Source: G964291335 sp964291335
GTDB lineage: Bacteria; Chloroflexota; Dehalococcoidia; Lucifugimonadales; UBA3495
Reading direction: 5' to 3'
Length of the DNA: 64,000 bases
Assembly (NCBI GenBank): GCA_964291335.2
Contig: OZ219748.1
Coordinates: 1,736,001-1,800,000 of the forward strand
Shown: positions 18,754 through 27,430 of the stretch, one piece after another
How the letters are laid out: each line of letters begins with the position of its first letter
How positions within the stretch are numbered: the first letter of the stretch is position 1
The notes under the pieces: model-generated
Seen by the model: only the letters and a program-made list of their open reading frames with translations
Told to the model about the DNA's origin: nothing
The model's database searches: none
Position numbers and translations under genes: made by a program

Positions 18754-18782
18754 ATTATACCCTGACCCCGGCCCGTTTTGAC
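18754..18782 (-). promoter_or_regulatory. Likely promoter of the tetrapyrrole cluster
   Basis: A perfect -10 TATAAT (18759 to 18754, minus strand) is preceded after 17 bases by a weak -35 GTCAAA. Transcription would start about 120 bases before ahbAB and run through all seven genes. The long leader has no recognised regulatory fold. Confidence 0.5.
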
Positions 18783-18882
18783 GCCGAATAGCGCAATGTC
18801 CGGCCCGGTTTCTCCCCGACCGGGCCGGCCAAACGCCGCTGCCGGCGGCCAGCTTCCCCGGCAGAACTCCCGGCCCGCCGCA

Positions 18883-19593
18883 TTATTTCCGGCCAGCATT
18901 AACCCTATGCCCGGCATTAACCCGGGGCGCTGCCGGAGTTTGCTGCGGCTCCCCCTCCCCCGATTCCGCCGCTGCCCCGGCGCCGGACAGCCGGTTCTGG
19001 TACGCCTCAACTACCCCCAGCAGCACCTGGTCGCCCAGTTCCAATACAAGAGACCAGGAGCGGGCTGTCGCCGAATCAAGCACCAGCGTACGAAAAAATA
19101 TGAAGGCCTCTACGCTGTCCTTCACCGGCACGTTCCGCTCCGCCATTTCCGCCCCATACTCATGCCCCAGCATTAAAGCCTCTGCCATAATTTCCTGATG
19201 GCGACCCGACCCGCGACGCTGGGGCGGTTCCTGCAGCAGCAGGGAAAGTAAACGCCGGCCAAAGAGCCGCATACGGTCCCGCCCTTCCCCCTGCACCGAC
19301 TTGTACCAGGACTGGCCGGCAACTTCCTCCCGGCTGAGGCGTCGGCGAATGCGCCTGAGCGCAGCGCCTTCCAGCCGTTCCAGGCTTTCCGACGGCGCAG
19401 CGGGACGGGGCTGGCGGGTTAAGGCCAGCACGTCCTCCCGGGAAAAGCGGCGATGCCCCCCAGGCGTGCGAAAGACGCGCAGATGCCCGGCATCAGCCCA
19501 CTGGCGAAGGGTTGCCTGGTTAACCTGAAGCAGCTCGCAGGCGTCTTTAAGCGCCAGCCAATCGGCTCTTTCAATCGCTTGAGAGCTTGCCAT
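18883..19593 (-). CDS. MerR/excisionase-type HTH regulator with helical sensor domain
   Basis: A 236-residue putative regulator. Residues 12-60 are a MerR-like helix-turn-helix (LALKDACELLQVNQATLRQW, then FRTPGGHRRFSREDV). About residues 95-205 form an all-helical domain resembling RsbRD or globin-like sensor helices. The Gly/Pro/Asn-rich tail is of low complexity. Target and ligand are unknown. It diverges from dxs across a 356-bp region with promoter signals on both strands. Autoregulation is plausible because its own promoter touches the start codon. Confidence 0.75.
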   Translation of the reverse strand: MASSQAIERADWLALKDACELLQVNQATLRQWADAGHLRVFRTPGGHRRFSREDVLALTRQPRPAAPSESLERLEGAALRRIRRRLSREEVAGQSWYKSVQGEGRDRMRLFGRRLLSLLLQEPPQRRGSGRHQEIMAEALMLGHEYGAEMAERNVPVKDSVEAFIFFRTLVLDSATARSWSLVLELGDQVLLGVVEAYQNRLSGAGAAAESGEGEPQQTPAAPRVNAGHRVNAGRK

Positions 19594-19596
19594 AAA

Positions 19597-19625
19597 TCTA
19601 TAGAAAACTATAAAAATCTTGTCAA
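19597..19625 (-). promoter_or_regulatory. Consensus promoter abutting the MerR-type gene start
   Basis: On the minus strand a perfect TTGACA (19625-19620) is followed after 17 bases by TATAGA (19602-19597), and the ATG comes only 3 bases later. The predicted start of transcription would fall at or inside the start codon. Transcription may therefore be leaderless with an unusually short -10 to +1 distance, or the true start may be different. Confidence 0.55.
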
Positions 19626-19829
19626 ATTACGGTTTACCTCCCGAATCCTAGCACAGGAAAACCCTACCGTCAACGCCCCCCCGGAATCAGCTTCTTTCAC
19701 TTCCCCCCAGCCTTGCCCCTGCCGGACCGGGCCGCCTTGCGTTCCCACCCGGTTCAAGGTTGCCGGCGTTTCAGACGGCAGCCAGCTTCCGGCAGCCCGC
19801 CGAAGTAAACCGGCGGCCCGCCCCTTTTC

Positions 19830-19858
19830 TTGACAGTTTCCCCCAATCAACATAACCT
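19830..19858 (+). promoter_or_regulatory. Likely dxs promoter
   Basis: TTGACA (19830-19835), a 17-base spacer and TAACCT (19853-19858). The leader to the dxs ATG would be about 85 bases. Confidence 0.55.
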
Positions 19859-19949
19859 TAACAGGATTGGCTGGCCCCCTTGAACCATCTTTCAACCTCC
19901 CTTCAATCAGGGCAAGCTGGGACAGACCTCATGCGGAGGGCCCCCTTTA

Positions 19950-21845
19950 ATGCAGAACAGACTCCTGGATTGCATTGATGAACCGGCAAACCTTAAGCCG
20001 CTCAATTATAAAGAGCTCGGCCAGGTTGCTCAGGAAATCCGGGACCTCATCATCTCGGTAATAACCGAACGGGGCGGGCACCTGGCCTCTAACTTGGGCG
20101 TAGTTGAGCTTACCCTGGCCCTGCACCGAATGTTCGACAGCCCCAAAGACCGGATTGTGTGGGATACTACCAACCAGATGTACACCCACAAGGTCGTAAC
20201 CGGCCGGCGTAACGAGTTCAAGGGTATCCGTCTGGCAGGAGGACTGTCCGGCTTTGGCGAGCCTAAGGAAAGCCCCCACGACGTCCTGGCCGCCGGCCAC
20301 GCCGGCACCGGCCTCTCCATCGCCCTGGGCGTAGCTCAGGCCGCCGCCAGTCGGCAACTCGATTCCTGGACCATCGCCATCGTGGGCGACGGCGCCATGA
20401 CCTCCGGCTCCAGCTTTGAGGCCTTGAACAACATCGTCCATCTTAACCCGCAAAAATTGATTGTCGTCCTTAACGACAACGGAATGTCAATCTCCGAGAA
20501 TATCGGCTTTCTTACCAACTGGCGCAAGCGCCTCATTACCCACCCGGAATACCGCGCCCTCGTGGACCGCATGCGGGCCCTCTCCCGGCGCGTCCCCCAG
20601 GGCGAGGCAATTTACCGCCTCGTGCAGCGGCTCAACGATGGCGTAGAAGGGTTTATTGTGCCAACCACCTTCTGGACCGAATTGGGGTTCCAGTACCTCG
20701 GCCCGGTGGACGGCCACAACTTCAAGCAGCTGGAAGAAACCCTGGCCCAGGCTAAATTGCCCGGCGCTTCGGTTCCCCTCGTTCACGTGGTAACCCACAA
20801 AGGACACGGCTATCAACCGGCAGAGGAAGACCCGGTCAGGTTTCACCAGCCCAGTTCACCTTTGGCCCCCGGCAGCGGCGCCCCAACCTACTCCAAAGTC
20901 TTTGCCCAGACCATCGCCCGGTTGATGCGTAATGATGAATCTGTCGTGGGCATTTCTGCCGCCATGCTGGAAGGCACCGGTTTGGCTGAAGTGTCCCGGG
21001 AGTTTCCCGACCGCATCTTCGACGTCGGTATCGCCGAACAGCACGCCGTCAGCATGGCCGCCGGCCTCGCCGCCAGCGGCCTGCGCCCCTTCGTCTCAAT
21101 CTACTCCACCTTCTTGCAGCGCGCCTTTGACCAGGTCGTTCACGACGTCTGTCTGCAAGACTTGCCGGTTGCCATCATCGCCGACCGGGCCGGCATCGTC
21201 GGCGAGGATGGCAAGACCCACCACGGAGCCTTTGACCTCTCCTATCTCCGCTGCCTCCCCAACGCAGTCGTCGCTGCTCCCCGGGATGAAAATGAGCTGC
21301 AACACCTGATTTATACCGCCTACCGGTATCCGGGCCCTTTCGCCATTCGCATCGCCCGGGGAACCGGCATGGGCGTACCCATGGACTCGGAATTAAGAGA
21401 ATTGCCCCTGGGCCGGGGCGCAGTAATGCGGGAGGGCCGGGACGTGGTAATCCTGGGGCTGGGCAATACCGCCTATGCCGCCCTGTCCGCAGCAGACGCC
21501 CTCTCCCGGTACGGCATAGCCTGCGGAGTAGTCAGCCCCATCTTCGTTAAACCGCTGGACCTGGACCTGCTGCTGGACGCCGCCCGTAACTGCCGGCGCA
21601 TCGTTACCGTCGAGGAAAATGTGCTGGCCGGCGGCTTTGGTTCAGCAGTGCTGGAAGCGTTGGCCGACGCCGGGGTCAAGGACGTAGCAGTGCATCGCAT
21701 CGGCATGCCCGACCATTTCGTAGAACACGGTACGGCGGCAGCCCAGCGGCATTACCTGCAATTGGATGCCGAGGGCATTGCCCAGCAAATCCTCGACGCT
21801 TTTTACCCGGCTCGGGTTGGCGGAAAAGCCCCGGTCGGCGGCTGA
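19950..21845 (+). CDS. dxs: 1-deoxy-D-xylulose-5-phosphate synthase
   Basis: A ThDP-dependent transketolase-like enzyme that joins pyruvate and glyceraldehyde-3-phosphate to make DXP, the first step of the MEP isoprenoid pathway and a precursor of thiamine and pyridoxal. It has GGHLASNLGVVELTLALH near residue 45, the ThDP motif GDGAMTSG...NDNGMSIS near residue 150, and the transketolase C-domain (DVGIAEQHAVSMAAGLA). The 631 residues are the standard length. The ATG follows GGAGGG by 9 bases. UbiA-type and undecaprenyl-dependent genes elsewhere in the window would use its products. Confidence 0.97.
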   Translation: MQNRLLDCIDEPANLKPLNYKELGQVAQEIRDLIISVITERGGHLASNLGVVELTLALHRMFDSPKDRIVWDTTNQMYTHKVVTGRRNEFKGIRLAGGLSGFGEPKESPHDVLAAGHAGTGLSIALGVAQAAASRQLDSWTIAIVGDGAMTSGSSFEALNNIVHLNPQKLIVVLNDNGMSISENIGFLTNWRKRLITHPEYRALVDRMRALSRRVPQGEAIYRLVQRLNDGVEGFIVPTTFWTELGFQYLGPVDGHNFKQLEETLAQAKLPGASVPLVHVVTHKGHGYQPAEEDPVRFHQPSSPLAPGSGAPTYSKVFAQTIARLMRNDESVVGISAAMLEGTGLAEVSREFPDRIFDVGIAEQHAVSMAAGLAASGLRPFVSIYSTFLQRAFDQVVHDVCLQDLPVAIIADRAGIVGEDGKTHHGAFDLSYLRCLPNAVVAAPRDENELQHLIYTAYRYPGPFAIRIARGTGMGVPMDSELRELPLGRGAVMREGRDVVILGLGNTAYAALSAADALSRYGIACGVVSPIFVKPLDLDLLLDAARNCRRIVTVEENVLAGGFGSAVLEALADAGVKDVAVHRIGMPDHFVEHGTAAAQRHYLQLDAEGIAQQILDAFYPARVGGKAPVGG

Positions 21846-21892
21846 CCCGGCCCCCGCCCCGTCCGGCAGCCGTTTCCCGCCGGTTAACCGGG

Positions 21893-22378
21893 CTACATGT
21901 CATTGCCGGCAGTACGGGCATTCATCGGCTGTTCCGCGTCGCCCCAAAGGCTGTATCCGGTAGTTCCCAGCGCTATAGGCAGCAGCACATTCACCGCCGC
22001 CCATATTACCCACGCCTGATGGTTGCCCCCGGGCGCCGGAGCGCCGAGATTTTCCGGCCCATAAATCAGCAGCGAAAACCAGTTGTTCAGAAAAAGCAGC
22101 GTTACCGCCACCGTCCCATAAAAAGCCACGTTAGCTTCCAGATACCGCCGATATACCCGCTCGCCGGGCGCTCGCCCGCCCACCCGCCGCTTGCGGACAT
22201 AGTTGTAGTTCAGCGCCAGCGGCACGGCAACCGCCACCAGTATGTTCAGCCCCTGCCAAATGCCAAGAACGTCAATAGTTGTATATCTGGCCACCAGAGG
22301 GTTCGCCGCAAAGAAAAAGGCCACCCCCATGGCCACTACAATTAAATATACCCCGCCTGCTTTCATCAGTAAACGCAT
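21893..22378 (-). CDS. Four-helix membrane protein of unknown function
   Basis: About 161 residues with four hydrophobic segments (roughly residues 6-27, 35-57, 82-101 and 120-142) joined by charged loops such as NYNYVRKRRVGGRAPGERVYRRYLEA. No catalytic motif was recognised. I chose the ATG at 22378 because a purine-rich GGAGGGGGG lies upstream; an ATG 17 codons earlier has no ribosome-binding site. It sits alone between dxs (convergent) and the flavin oxidoreductase gene. Confidence 0.6.
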   Translation of the reverse strand: MRLLMKAGGVYLIVVAMGVAFFFAANPLVARYTTIDVLGIWQGLNILVAVAVPLALNYNYVRKRRVGGRAPGERVYRRYLEANVAFYGTVAVTLLFLNNWFSLLIYGPENLGAPAPGGNHQAWVIWAAVNVLLPIALGTTGYSLWGDAEQPMNARTAGNDM

Positions 22379-22589
22379 AGCCCAATATCCCCCCTCCAGA
22401 GAGCCGGCTCCGGCTGCCTGAAAGCGCATTCAGCCAAAGGCGGCAATGAACCCTCGCGCCGTCGGGCTTGACTCCCCGGCCGGCTGCGCCTTGTCCCGGC
22501 GGGCCGTCTTCCCCTTCAGACTATTGACTGCAAAGGCTGTTTCAACACCCCGGCGGCCCCTGAATTAGCGTCAAAGAACGGCCCGGCAG

Positions 22590-23771
22590 CTAACCGGCGG
22601 CGACTTCCAGCCTGGCTGCGTAATGGGGCATAACCTCGCCGGCAAACAGTTCAATTGACCGCATGGCTTGTTCGTGGGTCAAGTCTCCCCACTGGAAAGA
22701 GCAAACAAAATAATTCGCCCCGGTCTCCACGTAGGCATCCATATATTCCCGAATGGTAGCCGGCGAACCGGCAATGGCGCCGAACCCGGCCCCGGCCCCG
22801 GAATGTCCGTCGCCCAAACCTCCCCTCAGGTTAGCCCGCCGCTGCCGCCGCTCCGCATCTTCCAGGGAAGCGTCCAGGTCCCGCCGCTCCTCTTGCGGCA
22901 AGTCCCGGGGCGGCGCAGCAACCGGCCGAGGGTTCATGCCGGAACCGTAAAACTGGGTCAACCCCCGGCGTTCCGCCTCCAGCCGGCGGGGCGTCCCCAG
23001 GTTCCAGCGGTAAGATTCCCAGGCCGGCCGGGCTTCCCGCTGCGCCTGCTCATCGGTCTCCGCCAGCAGCATATGGTTAACCAGCCCAATCCTGGGTTCA
23101 CTACCCTGTACCGTCAGCGCCCCCTTGCCCTGATGTTTCTCCCATTCCTCCCGGTAACGCCGCACATTGGCCTCAAAGCCGTCCAGCGAACCGACAATAA
23201 TCGTGTTCATACCTTCAATCGCTGCGGTTTCCACATTCCGCATATACCAGAAAGGCGGGTAAGGCGCCTGCTTCGGGCGCAGCCGCATAGGCAGTTCCTC
23301 AAAATTATAAAACTCGCCGCGAAAGGTCAGCTCCGCATTACTCAGACCATCCTGAACGCAGCGAAGCGTCTCATAATAGCGCGCTGCGTTAATCTCCACA
23401 TCCGAATCCTGCCCCCAGAAAAAAGCCTCGAAGACGCCGCCCCGACCAACCCCCAGTTCCAGCCGCCCATCGCTCAGGTGGTCCAGCATACTGATTTCTT
23501 CAATCAGCCGAATGGGGTGATGCAGGGGCAGCACATAAACGCACGGCCCAAAACGCAAGCTTCTGGTGCGCTGGGACAGGGCCGCCAGAAACACATTCTG
23601 GGAAGGCGCCAGGCTGTGTACCGCCGGCGTATGGTGCTCTGCCAGGTGGTACGCATAAAAGCCGGCCGACTCCAGACGCTCCAGCTGCATCAGCCGCCGC
23701 TCATATATTTCCTGCAAAGTAACACCCGGGCAAGGCTCAATATGATCAAAAACCCCAAACTCAAGGCCCAT
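22590..23771 (-). CDS. LLM-class (luciferase-like) flavin-dependent oxidoreductase
   Basis: A 393-residue bacterial-luciferase-family TIM barrel that uses FMN or F420. Conserved features are EFGVFDH at the start, the HHTPAVHSLAPSQNVFLAAL region, LPLHHPIRLIEEISMLDHLS and RLELGVGRGG. The C-terminal part ends with ANYFVCSFQWGDLTHEQAM. The substrate is unknown; family members act on alkanes, alkanesulfonates and tetrahydromethanopterin-type compounds. The ATG at 23771 has GGAG 6 bases upstream and begins MGLEFGVFDH, so the 12 residues before it are rejected. Confidence 0.9.
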   Translation of the reverse strand: MGLEFGVFDHIEPCPGVTLQEIYERRLMQLERLESAGFYAYHLAEHHTPAVHSLAPSQNVFLAALSQRTRSLRFGPCVYVLPLHHPIRLIEEISMLDHLSDGRLELGVGRGGVFEAFFWGQDSDVEINAARYYETLRCVQDGLSNAELTFRGEFYNFEELPMRLRPKQAPYPPFWYMRNVETAAIEGMNTIIVGSLDGFEANVRRYREEWEKHQGKGALTVQGSEPRIGLVNHMLLAETDEQAQREARPAWESYRWNLGTPRRLEAERRGLTQFYGSGMNPRPVAAPPRDLPQEERRDLDASLEDAERRQRRANLRGGLGDGHSGAGAGFGAIAGSPATIREYMDAYVETGANYFVCSFQWGDLTHEQAMRSIELFAGEVMPHYAARLEVAAG

Positions 23772-24749
23772 AAAGCGCTCCTGTACCCTCGTATCAATTT
23801 CCGGCACCTCGCCTATTCTACTACAAGGCCTTCACTATTCCTAATTCCCCGCCCTGATAAAGCCCGCCGCCCGCTCCACCAGCATCATAAAGGTTGCATC
23901 GGCGCTGCTTGTAATACCCCGGCAACGGCCCCCGTTGCCCTGCGGCTCCACCAGCACATAAATGGTCGCATCGGCGCTGCGCTGCGGACGCTATGGCTGG
24001 AGCAGGGGGGTGGAAGCTCCTCCACCAGCACATAAATGGTCGCATCAGCGCTGCCCCTGGCAATATCCCGCATCGCCCACGCATCGCTAACCCGCAAACC
24101 CTGCGCCCAGCGCCCGGCAGAATTGGTCCACCACCGCCCGGCAAGCCCCTTGCGGCCCCCTGCGATAACTGCATCGATAACTGCATCGTATCGCATACTC
24201 AAGCCTTTCCCGCCGCCCTTCCGGTTCCCATCCGGCGCTGTCGCGTCTGCCTTGCGCCGACCGATACGCCCGGGCCGCCAGGCCAAAGTCGTTCACGAAG
24301 GACTTGTCCTCCCTGAAACCCTCTGGCCAATGAAAGCTGCAATGAAAACTGGCCGGAGTCTGCCCCGGCCAGCTTGGCCCGGCCGACCGGGCGCTATGCC
24401 GGCCGGCCACGGTTAGCGGCAGCCGCTTCGTCCGGCCAGCGCCGGGCCGCCCCGGTTCCCCCGGTGTCCCCGGAAAAACTGCTGCAACCAGGGCGGGAAC
24501 AACCCCCACAGTCAACACCTGCGTAGCAGCCGGTAAAAGTTGCCCCGACATTGCCAGCAGCCGTATCGAGGGCGAATCCGGACATTATAGCCGACGCCCC
24601 GTCAGAGTGTTAAAATCAGCTTGAGCCGGCAGGAACCTCCATGCCATCCGGTTCCGGCAGGGCGGCGCAAGCCCGGCCAACCCTCCCCGGCCGACTCTTC
24701 AAGGCAGCCCTTTCCGGTAGTTGCCCCGGCAGTTGAGAGAAAGCTGATT
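23772..24749. other. About 980 bp without a convincing gene
   Basis: This stretch holds the 23874-24054 repeats and a perfect 12-bp tandem duplication (24164-24187, gataactgcatc twice). On the minus strand, around 24210 to 23890, a short frame contains coherent-looking segments such as WAMRDIARGSADATIYVLVE, whose last part is encoded by the repeats. It has no recognised homologue and no intact start, so a decayed gene is possible but unproven. Confidence 0.45.
23874..24054. repeat. Three 35-bp direct repeats, 72/74-bp period
   Basis: Copies at 23874-23908 (diverged), 23946-23980 and 24020-24054 share CTCCACCAGCA-CATAAATGG and a GCGCTGC end. Copies 2 and 3 differ at one base. The spacers are 37 and 39 bp and unrelated to each other. 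Confidence 0.88.
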
Positions 24750-26324
24750 ATGCTGGACCTGAAAATTGAGAATGGCCTGGTAATCGACGGCAGCGGCAGC
24801 CCCGGATTTTATGCCGCCGTATTGGTGGAAGGAGACCGGGTAACCGTTTTTCGGGGGGATGCCGGCTGCCTGGAGGCAGTCAGGGTCATTGATGCGGCCG
24901 GCTGTGTGGTTTGCCCCGGCTTCATTGACCTCCACTCCCACGCCGGGCTGACCATTCTGGGGGAGCCGCACCACGACCCCAAGGTGCGTCAGGGGGTTAC
25001 CACCGAGTTGGTGGGCATCGACGGCATCTCTCACGCCCCCTTCAAAACCCGGGAAGAACTGCACCGCTACATCTGGCTGGACTCAGGCCTGAACGGTTAC
25101 CCGCCCATGCCGGCCGACTGGTTGACCGTCGCCGACCTCCTCTCCAGGTATGACCACTCCGTAGCAATCAACATCGCCTTCATCCTCGGCAACTCCCCGG
25201 TGCGCATCTGGAGCGTAGGTTGGCGCGACCGCCCGGCTGCCCCCAACGAAATAGAAGACATGAAAGCCGTGGTTCGGGAAGCCATGACCGAAGGGGCTTG
25301 GGGACTCTCCACCGGTTTGGACTACCCGCCCGGCTCCTACGCCAATACCGCTGAACTGGCCGAACTGTCCGCCGTGGCCGCAGCTATGGGCGGCTTCTAT
25401 CACACCCACACCCGCGCCAGCCTGCGGGCGCAAAGCCTCCTCGCCCCCTGGGAAGAAGCGCTGGAAATCGGGCGGCGCAGCGGCTGCCCCATCCACCTGA
25501 CCCACTACCGGCAAAGCGCCCAGGGCTCAGGCAGCCATCTCGATTATCTGGGTCTGGTCGAAAAAGGCCGGGACGAAGGTATGGACGTTACCTTCGATTG
25601 CTATACTTACCCCTATTCAGGCACCACCGTTACCATCATCCTGCCCCACTGGGCTAAAGACGGCGGCCCGGAGCGGCTGCTGGCTGCCCTTCAGAACCGG
25701 AACGACCGGGCGCGCCTGAAACGGGAACTGCCCCCGGAACAGCTCGAAAATAACTGGCTGACTAATTTCACCCAGCCCCGAAACCAGGTTTACGAAGGAC
25801 GCCTGATTGCCGACATCGCCGTGCTCCGGAGCCAGGACCCGGCCGACGCCCTGTTCGACCTGCTGCTGGAAGAGAACCTCGGCATTTCCACCGTAGGCCT
25901 GGGCACCAACCCCCAAACCCTGCCGGCCTTTGTTTCCCACCCCTACGGCATGATTGCCAGCGACGCTATCCTCCTGGGCGAATACCCTAACCCGCGCACC
26001 TATGGCTGCTTCCCCATCGTCCTCGCCGAATTCGTCCGGGCGGAAAAACACCTCCGTCTGCCCGAAGCCATCCGCAAAATGACCTCTTTCCCGGCGCAGC
26101 GACTGGGCCTGCCCGACCGCGGTTTGCTCCGCGACGGCTTCAAGGCTGACCTCGTAATCTTCAATCCGGAAACAGTGAAAACTCGCGCTACCCGGGAAGA
26201 CCCCAAACACTACCCGGTAGGCATTGAGTACGTTATCGTCAACGGCCAGGTGGTTATTGACCAGGGCGAAAACACCGGCGCCCTGCCCGGCCGGGCCCTG
26301 CGGCGGGGTCATCGGAACCGGTAG
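24750..26324 (+). CDS. N-acyl-D-amino-acid deacylase family amidohydrolase
   Basis: A 524-residue amidohydrolase-superfamily protein of the D-aminoacylase group (COG3653), which hydrolyses N-acyl-D-amino acids or related amides. It opens with LKIENGLVIDGSGSPGF and has the metal-binding HxH in CPGFIDLHSHAGL, then VTTELVGIDGISHAP, the histidines in GFYHTHTRASL, IHLTHYRQS, and an aspartate in GMIASDAILLGEYPNPRTYG. The C-terminal beta-sandwich ends DLVIFNPETVKTRATREDP. The ATG at 24750 is preceded by GAGAGAAAG and matches the family N-terminus. Substrate specificity is not predictable. Confidence 0.9.
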   Translation: MLDLKIENGLVIDGSGSPGFYAAVLVEGDRVTVFRGDAGCLEAVRVIDAAGCVVCPGFIDLHSHAGLTILGEPHHDPKVRQGVTTELVGIDGISHAPFKTREELHRYIWLDSGLNGYPPMPADWLTVADLLSRYDHSVAINIAFILGNSPVRIWSVGWRDRPAAPNEIEDMKAVVREAMTEGAWGLSTGLDYPPGSYANTAELAELSAVAAAMGGFYHTHTRASLRAQSLLAPWEEALEIGRRSGCPIHLTHYRQSAQGSGSHLDYLGLVEKGRDEGMDVTFDCYTYPYSGTTVTIILPHWAKDGGPERLLAALQNRNDRARLKRELPPEQLENNWLTNFTQPRNQVYEGRLIADIAVLRSQDPADALFDLLLEENLGISTVGLGTNPQTLPAFVSHPYGMIASDAILLGEYPNPRTYGCFPIVLAEFVRAEKHLRLPEAIRKMTSFPAQRLGLPDRGLLRDGFKADLVIFNPETVKTRATREDPKHYPVGIEYVIVNGQVVIDQGENTGALPGRALRRGHRNR

Positions 26325-26501
26325 CCGCCCCTCCGGTTCCATAAGGGGCGCCGGCAGCGGGGTCACCGGCAGCGCCGCCGTGCCGGGGCCGTTTATCCGG
26401 CTGCCCATGCACGCCCCCGGCAATGACATAAAACCTCTCCTGCTGTACGATAGTCAGCACACCAGGATAGTCAGCGCCTTTGGGAAAATACCGGAGTTGT
26501 T

Positions 26502-27302
26502 GTGCCGCGCACCCTGATTATACAGCATGCCGCGCCGGAAACCCTGGGCAGCAGCTTCACCGGCTTGCTGACCGGGCTGGGTTTTAAGCTGGATACGGTA
26601 AACTTTTTCGCCCAAAGCCCGGAGTACGCCCACTTCCCGGCCCCCGACCTGGCGGCCGTCAACCTTGTTATAGCCCTGGGCGGCCCCCTGTCCGCCAACG
26701 ACGACTACCCAGCCCTGCTGACCGAGCTGGACTACCTGAAAAACGCCGTGCGCCGCGGCATTCCCGTGTTTGGCGTCTGCCTCGGGGCCCAGATGCTGGC
26801 CAAGGCTCTCGGCGGACAAATCAAGCCGACCGGCGGTTTTCAGTTCGGCCTCCGCCGCATTTCCATCACCCCCGCCGGCCATGCCGACCCCGTCTTCGGA
26901 AGTCTCACCGTCCCCCTGGTCCCTACCCTCCACGGAGACTGCTTTTCAATCCCGGAAGGCGCAGTCAAGCTGGCCGAAGGGTTTATGCTCCGCCGCGACG
27001 GCTCCTTTTTGCGAATAAACATGGCCTTTCGCTGCGGCAATTGCTATGGCTTCCAGTTTGAGCCGCAGCTGACGCTGGCAGCCCTGCCTGTGTGGAACCG
27101 GGAGTTGTTTGACGCTTACCGCCTCATGGGCAATCTCTTTGACCCGCAAGAAGAATCGGAACGGTTCCTTGGGGAGTTTACCCGGTATTCTCCCCTGTAC
27201 GAAGCGCAAATGGAGAACTTGCTGCGGGCTTTTCTGGCCGAAACCGGGTTGGCCCCGGCCGCTGCCGCCGCGCCGCTGCCCCGGCCGGCTCCCCTGCCAT
27301 AA
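26502..27302 (+). CDS. Class I glutamine amidotransferase-like protein with degenerate triad
   Basis: A 266-residue GuaA-like GATase domain. The nucleophile Cys93 sits in VFGVCLGAQMLAKALGG. The oxyanion-type LGGPLSANDDYP and the TLHGDCFSIP block are typical. The usual FHPE motif, which provides the catalytic His and Glu, reads FEPQ (Glu187, Gln189) here, so the triad is incomplete. Glutaminase activity is doubtful; a regulatory or different hydrolase role is possible. The GTG at 26502 has GGAG 5 bases upstream. The tail is Ala/Pro-rich. It precedes the cysteine desulfurase gene by 128 bases. Confidence 0.8.
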   Translation: MPRTLIIQHAAPETLGSSFTGLLTGLGFKLDTVNFFAQSPEYAHFPAPDLAAVNLVIALGGPLSANDDYPALLTELDYLKNAVRRGIPVFGVCLGAQMLAKALGGQIKPTGGFQFGLRRISITPAGHADPVFGSLTVPLVPTLHGDCFSIPEGAVKLAEGFMLRRDGSFLRINMAFRCGNCYGFQFEPQLTLAALPVWNRELFDAYRLMGNLFDPQEESERFLGEFTRYSPLYEAQMENLLRAFLAETGLAPAAAAAPLPRPAPLP

Positions 27303-27359
27303 CAATTATCACTGGCGCCAGCTTACCCCCCGCAGCGCCGCGGCCCAACCGGCTGCGGT

Positions 27360-27365
27360 TATAAT
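27360..27365 (+). promoter_or_regulatory. -10 element before the cysteine desulfurase gene
   Basis: A perfect TATAAT lies 66 bases before the gene start in an AT-rich patch. No good -35 sits at the right distance, so an activator may be needed. Confidence 0.35.
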
Positions 27366-27430
27366 TGTTTCATAATTGAAAAAAACCGGCCGGTAATCAG
27401 CCGCACTTAAACCCGCCGGGCAGGGTGAAA

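Noticed and set aside
23885..24551. Protein-coding gene in the 980-bp gap
   Set aside because: Open frames exist but lack starts with ribosome-binding sites, shift frames, and their tail is made by short repeats. Kept only as a possible remnant.
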